Source of the DNA: Clostridiaceae bacterium
GTDB taxonomy: Bacteria > Bacillota > Clostridia > Lachnospirales > Lachnospiraceae
Reading direction: 5' to 3'
DNA length: 64,000 bases
Assembly: GCA_009911065.1 (NCBI GenBank)
Contig: QXWR01000007.1
Coordinates: 1 to 64,000, forward strand
The position numbers and the translations under genes are program-made. A model generated the notes under the pieces. It saw only the letters and a list, made by a program, of their open reading frames with translations. It was not told the origin of the DNA and did not search any database. Positions 61,205 to 64,000 of the stretch are shown one piece after another. Within the stretch, counting starts at the first letter, position 1, and every line of letters begins with the position of its first letter.

Positions 61205-62332
61205 TCATAAAGCCATCTCTTCCCCGGACGTCACTTTACCATCCTGTCCGGAACCTTCCGGATTCTCCGGATCTTCCAGTTCATCTTCCGCATACAGCCT
61301 CTGATTAATCCGGATTGCAACATTCTTTTTATAGATACCCATCTTGCCGGTAAACCATGCCTGTCTGCCTACATACAGTTTCACTTCTCTGTTTCTCGGC
61401 TTATTCATATCAATTACATCTCCCACCTTCAGATGGTAAATGTCATCCAGGTCAAGGGATACCGTTCCAAGCTGACCTGTAATGGGAAGCTTGGACTGGC
61501 GGATATTTTCCAGGATTGTATCCCGGTTATCCTCATACGCATAACCTTTGGCAAGATGTCTGTGACTGTCCATAACCTGGAACATGGCTTCTAACAGAGT
61601 GCCTGGCATACAAATCCGAATCCGCTCCACGGCAAGTCCGGTAACATCCACATTAAAATGAATGATTGCCACAGTCTCATCCAACCCTACATCCTGCATC
61701 ATGGTAGGATTTTCCTCAATTCGGTATGCTTCAAAGTTCACATTGATGTAGCTGGCAAATCCGTCTTTGAGAGCATGAATCAGCTGGGACAGAATCCGGC
61801 GATACAGTGCGGTTTCCACATCTGAATACCGGTATCCTTCCTTTACTTTCACTACATCTTCCCCTCCGCCTAACATACGGTCTACCAGGGTGATTACCAG
61901 CCCCGGAGTTACATACATCATAAGAGGAGCCAGCTTTCGGGTGTAATTCTCAATCGTAGAATCCACCAACGTGATTACATCATTTTCATTCAGAGAGTTT
62001 ACAAATTCATAGTAGCGCCGCTCCTGGACCTCCATTACCGTAATATCCGTCATAACCCGGAACACACCATTGACCTGTGAGGTGATAATCCGCGCATAAT
62101 TTTCGAATACGGTGGTCAGAATCTTCATCTTGTCCTTGGTAAATTTCCTGGGACTGTAAAAATCGTACTTGCTGTATTTGATCTCTGGTGTTTCTGGCTG
62201 CTTTTTCTCTTCCTGCACTGCCACCTTCTGTTCCACCGGCGCCGGCGCACTGCTGGCGGCTCCGCCTCCGCCGCCACCCTGCATGGATTTCAGAAGTTCG
62301 TCAATCTGACTTTGGGATAATACGTCTGCCAT
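61205..62332 (-). CDS. fliM: FliM, flagellar motor switch protein
   Basis: The N-terminal LSQSQIDELL is the CheY-P-binding peptide. A Gly/Ala/Pro linker is followed by the CheC-like middle domain (KMKILTTVFENYARIITSQVNGVFR) and a C-terminal SpoA domain (LPITGQLGTVSLDLDDIYHLKVGDVI). The protein is 375 residues. It directly follows motB; fliL, found between these genes in many Firmicutes, is missing. The start overlaps an A-rich segment with AAAAGGTGGCG. Confidence 0.95.
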   Translation of the reverse strand: MADVLSQSQIDELLKSMQGGGGGGAASSAPAPVEQKVAVQEEKKQPETPEIKYSKYDFYSPRKFTKDKMKILTTVFENYARIITSQVNGVFRVMTDITVMEVQERRYYEFVNSLNENDVITLVDSTIENYTRKLAPLMMYVTPGLVITLVDRMLGGGEDVVKVKEGYRYSDVETALYRRILSQLIHALKDGFASYINVNFEAYRIEENPTMMQDVGLDETVAIIHFNVDVTGLAVERIRICMPGTLLEAMFQVMDSHRHLAKGYAYEDNRDTILENIRQSKLPITGQLGTVSLDLDDIYHLKVGDVIDMNKPRNREVKLYVGRQAWFTGKMGIYKKNVAIRINQRLYAEDELEDPENPEGSGQDGKVTSGEEMAL

Positions 62333-62360
62333 TTTTTAAAACGCCACCTTTTCTCAATAG

Positions 62361-63350
62361 TTATTCCGCCGGCGGCTGTGCCGCTCCGTCCGGAACTGCC
62401 GCCGGAACCGGGTTCGCTGCTTCTGCAGGTTCTGCCGGCGCTGCTGCCCCTGCAGGATTTGCCGCTTCTGCAGGAGGCTCTGCCCCGTCGGGAGCTTCCC
62501 CGGAAGGAACCATGCTGGCGCTTCCCTCCATACTGCCGCCTGCTGACGAAAATCCGTCCGAATCGGAGGCATTTCCTTCACCACCATTGACTTCATTATA
62601 GAAGTCGTTCATGGTCTTAATATCTGCCCCGTTATCAATAATCAAAAACTCCACCCGCCGGTTCTTGGCGATTCCCTCGCTGGTTGACGAAGTATCCACC
62701 GGACGGTACTGGCCATAGCTGATTCCAATCAGTTTACTGGCATCAATAATATCCTTGCTCTGGATATAAGCTGCTACTTCTGCTGCACGCATGGAAGAAA
62801 GAAGACGGTCTGTCCGGGCATTGTACTCTTCCGCAGAACTTACTTTTGCCGTATGGCCCATAATCTCAATCTGGGAAAAAGAATCTGCCTGGGGGGCAAT
62901 GGCCTCGCAGAATATATCCAGCACTTTACATGCCTCTGTTGTCAGCTGAGAACTGTTTCCGGCAAAAAAGGCATGATTCTCAAAAGAGATAAACGCATAT
63001 CCTTCCCCTTTATTCATGCTTACCCCGTCTGCCATCTGGTTCTGCTGAAGCTTTTCCTGAAGAGTAATCCAAAGCTTATCCAGCTCATCCATCTCAATCT
63101 CATCTTCCATCTGAAGATTTCCAGATACGTCAAACTCTCCTTCCAACAGATTTTCATTAATGGCAATCTGCTGATCTTCATTGGAGTTAGGGAAAATACT
63201 TTTTACAAAGATCTCCCACTTCTGCTGGTCCAAACTGGACATGGAATACAACATAACAAAAAAGCACAAAAGAAGTGTGACCATGTCCCCATATGTATCC
63301 ATCCAGCTGCCGCAATCTTCTCCGCCGCCGCCTTTTTTTCTCCTGCTCAT
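62361..63350 (-). CDS. motB: MotB, flagellar stator protein with Pro-Ala C-terminal tail
   Basis: The N-terminal helix DTYGDMVTLLLCFFVMLYSM carries the proton/sodium-binding D22. An OmpA-like peptidoglycan-binding domain follows (IEIMGHTAKVSSAEEYNARTD, RRVEFLI). After it, about 60 residues are rich in Ala, Pro, Gly and Glu. The gene overlaps the motA stop as TGATG. At 329 residues it is longer than most MotB proteins because of this tail. Confidence 0.93.
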   Translation of the reverse strand: MSRRKKGGGGEDCGSWMDTYGDMVTLLLCFFVMLYSMSSLDQQKWEIFVKSIFPNSNEDQQIAINENLLEGEFDVSGNLQMEDEIEMDELDKLWITLQEKLQQNQMADGVSMNKGEGYAFISFENHAFFAGNSSQLTTEACKVLDIFCEAIAPQADSFSQIEIMGHTAKVSSAEEYNARTDRLLSSMRAAEVAAYIQSKDIIDASKLIGISYGQYRPVDTSSTSEGIAKNRRVEFLIIDNGADIKTMNDFYNEVNGGEGNASDSDGFSSAGGSMEGSASMVPSGEAPDGAEPPAEAANPAGAAAPAEPAEAANPVPAAVPDGAAQPPAE

Positions 63351-64000
63351 CAGCCTTCTCCACCTCCGCCAGCTTTTTCAGCCTTCAAAAGAAGCTTCTT
63401 CTGCTGGGATTGTTTCATACAAGCCAGAAGATGTTCCCGAAGCATTTTGGGGTTCTCCCCTGCCTGGATTCCCATAAGCCCCTCAATTACAGTTGCACAA
63501 TAAAGCTCTTCCTCTGCTTCTCTCACTCTTAGTTTCTTTGCAATAGGCTGACAGAAAATGTTGGCAAAACCACTGCCGTAAAAGGTTGTAATCAACGCCA
63601 CTGACATATCCTGGCCCAGGCTGCTGGCTCCGCCGCCTCCTCCAAGGTCCAGACCTTTCAGCATGTTAATCAATCCAATCAGCGTACCGATCATACCAAA
63701 GGCCGGGGCATAGGATGAAGCCTTTTCATAAAGACCCGCTGCCTCGTCATGCCTTGCAATCATATCGTCCATTTGTTTTTCCAGCATATCCCGCACCTTA
63801 TCCGGGTCGCTGGCATCTACAATCATCAGCACGCTTTGTTTTAAGAATGGATCTTTGATTTCCTCTGCTTTTTCCTCCAAAGCAAGAAGACCGCTCTGTC
63901 TGGCAAGCATGGCCAGATCAACTAACTGATCGACCAGCTTGGGAATATTAAACTTTTTCCCCTTAAACAGCACCATAATGTGCTTGGGAACATCCAGCAG
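63350..64000 (-). CDS. motA: MotA, flagellar stator protein (5' end beyond the window)
   Basis: The visible part matches MotA from the cytoplasmic loop onward: LVDLAMLARQSGLLALEEKAEEIKDPFLKQSVLMIVD, then the third and fourth transmembrane segments with APAFGMIGTLIGLINMLKGL and ALITTFYGSGFANIFCQP. The frame is open to the window edge with LLDVPKHIM in front, so the ATG at 63976 is internal and the N-terminus with two helices lies outside. A Gly-rich insert (GGGGGA) occurs after the third helix. The gene overlaps motB by 1 base. Confidence 0.93.
   Translation of the reverse strand: MLDVPKHIMVLFKGKKFNIPKLVDQLVDLAMLARQSGLLALEEKAEEIKDPFLKQSVLMIVDASDPDKVRDMLEKQMDDMIARHDEAAGLYEKASSYAPAFGMIGTLIGLINMLKGLDLGGGGGASSLGQDMSVALITTFYGSGFANIFCQPIAKKLRVREAEEELYCATVIEGLMGIQAGENPKMLREHLLACMKQSQQKKLLLKAEKAGGGGEG

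Noticed and set aside
1-64000. Prophage or integrative element spanning the accessory region
   Set aside because: No integrase, terminase, relaxase, capsid gene or attachment-site pair was seen; only local islands (restriction-modification and Septu-like genes) look acquired.

Overview
The window looks like a chromosomal segment of a Gram-positive, motile anaerobe of the Clostridia, most likely a Lachnospiraceae-type gut bacterium. The evidence is AGGAGG-type ribosome-binding sites before nearly all genes, lipoprotein sugar-binding proteins without dedicated ATPases, a Firmicutes-type flagellar/chemotaxis operon (FliY, CheC, CheD, CheV, SigD), an anaerobic-type cobaltochelatase CbiK, and glycan genes typical of gut clostridia. 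No rRNA, tRNA, CRISPR array, integrase or intact insertion sequence was seen. I do not assign a species.

Left part (1-15.6 kb): mostly housekeeping or unknown genes. There is a 1052-residue membrane protein, a metallophosphoesterase behind a deleted PIN-domain gene, a DUF1576-type membrane protein, an RsmF-like rRNA methyltransferase, a HerA/DUF853 ATPase with a long charged coiled coil, a Lys/Arg-repeat DUF6465-type protein, an OLD-family ATPase/TOPRIM protein, and an operon cbiK-cobI-azlC-azlD.

Accessory part (15.7-28.5 kb): an AT-rich restriction-modification pair that is clearly EcoRV-like (catalytic residues at the same numbers as in EcoRV) interrupts the region. It is followed by a galacto-N-biose/lacto-N-biose (GNB/LNB) utilisation locus: nucleotidyltransferase, N-acetylhexosamine 1-kinase-like protein, AraC regulator, GH112 phosphorylase, solute-binding protein and two permeases. 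A shared 10-mer, TGTGCAAATA, lies upstream of two of its transcription units. Next comes a Septu-like pair, in which the ATPase (PtuA-like) is intact but the HNH nuclease (PtuB-like) is broken by two frameshifts.

Middle (28.6-48.7 kb): a GntR-controlled operon couples an MtaA/UroD-like zinc methyltransferase to an ABC sugar-type importer and a CyuA-type cysteine desulfidase. A second unit contains a SLC13 anion transporter, a cytoplasmic arylsulfotransferase and a HipA-like kinase, with a divergent Crp/Fnr regulator. Two phosphoribosyltransferases, a GHL10-type glycosidase lipid/secreted protein, a TepA/ClpP-like protease, a chemoreceptor and a cell-wall-repeat protein follow.

Right part (48.9-64 kb): one long minus-strand flagellar/chemotaxis operon runs from motA (cut by the window edge) through motB, fliM, cheY, flgC, fliY, fliO, fliP, fliQ, fliR, flhB, flhA, sigD, two rod/hook genes, cheC, cheD and cheV, closed by a terminator. 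Its gene order departs from the Bacillus fla/che operon: flgC is inserted between cheY and fliY, and fliL, flhF, flhG, cheB, cheA and cheW are absent from their usual places.

The best candidates for follow-up are the EcoRV-like system, the decayed Septu pair, the methyltransferase/ABC/cysteine-desulfidase operon, the arylsulfotransferase/anion-transporter/HipA unit, and a dispersed intergenic repeat.
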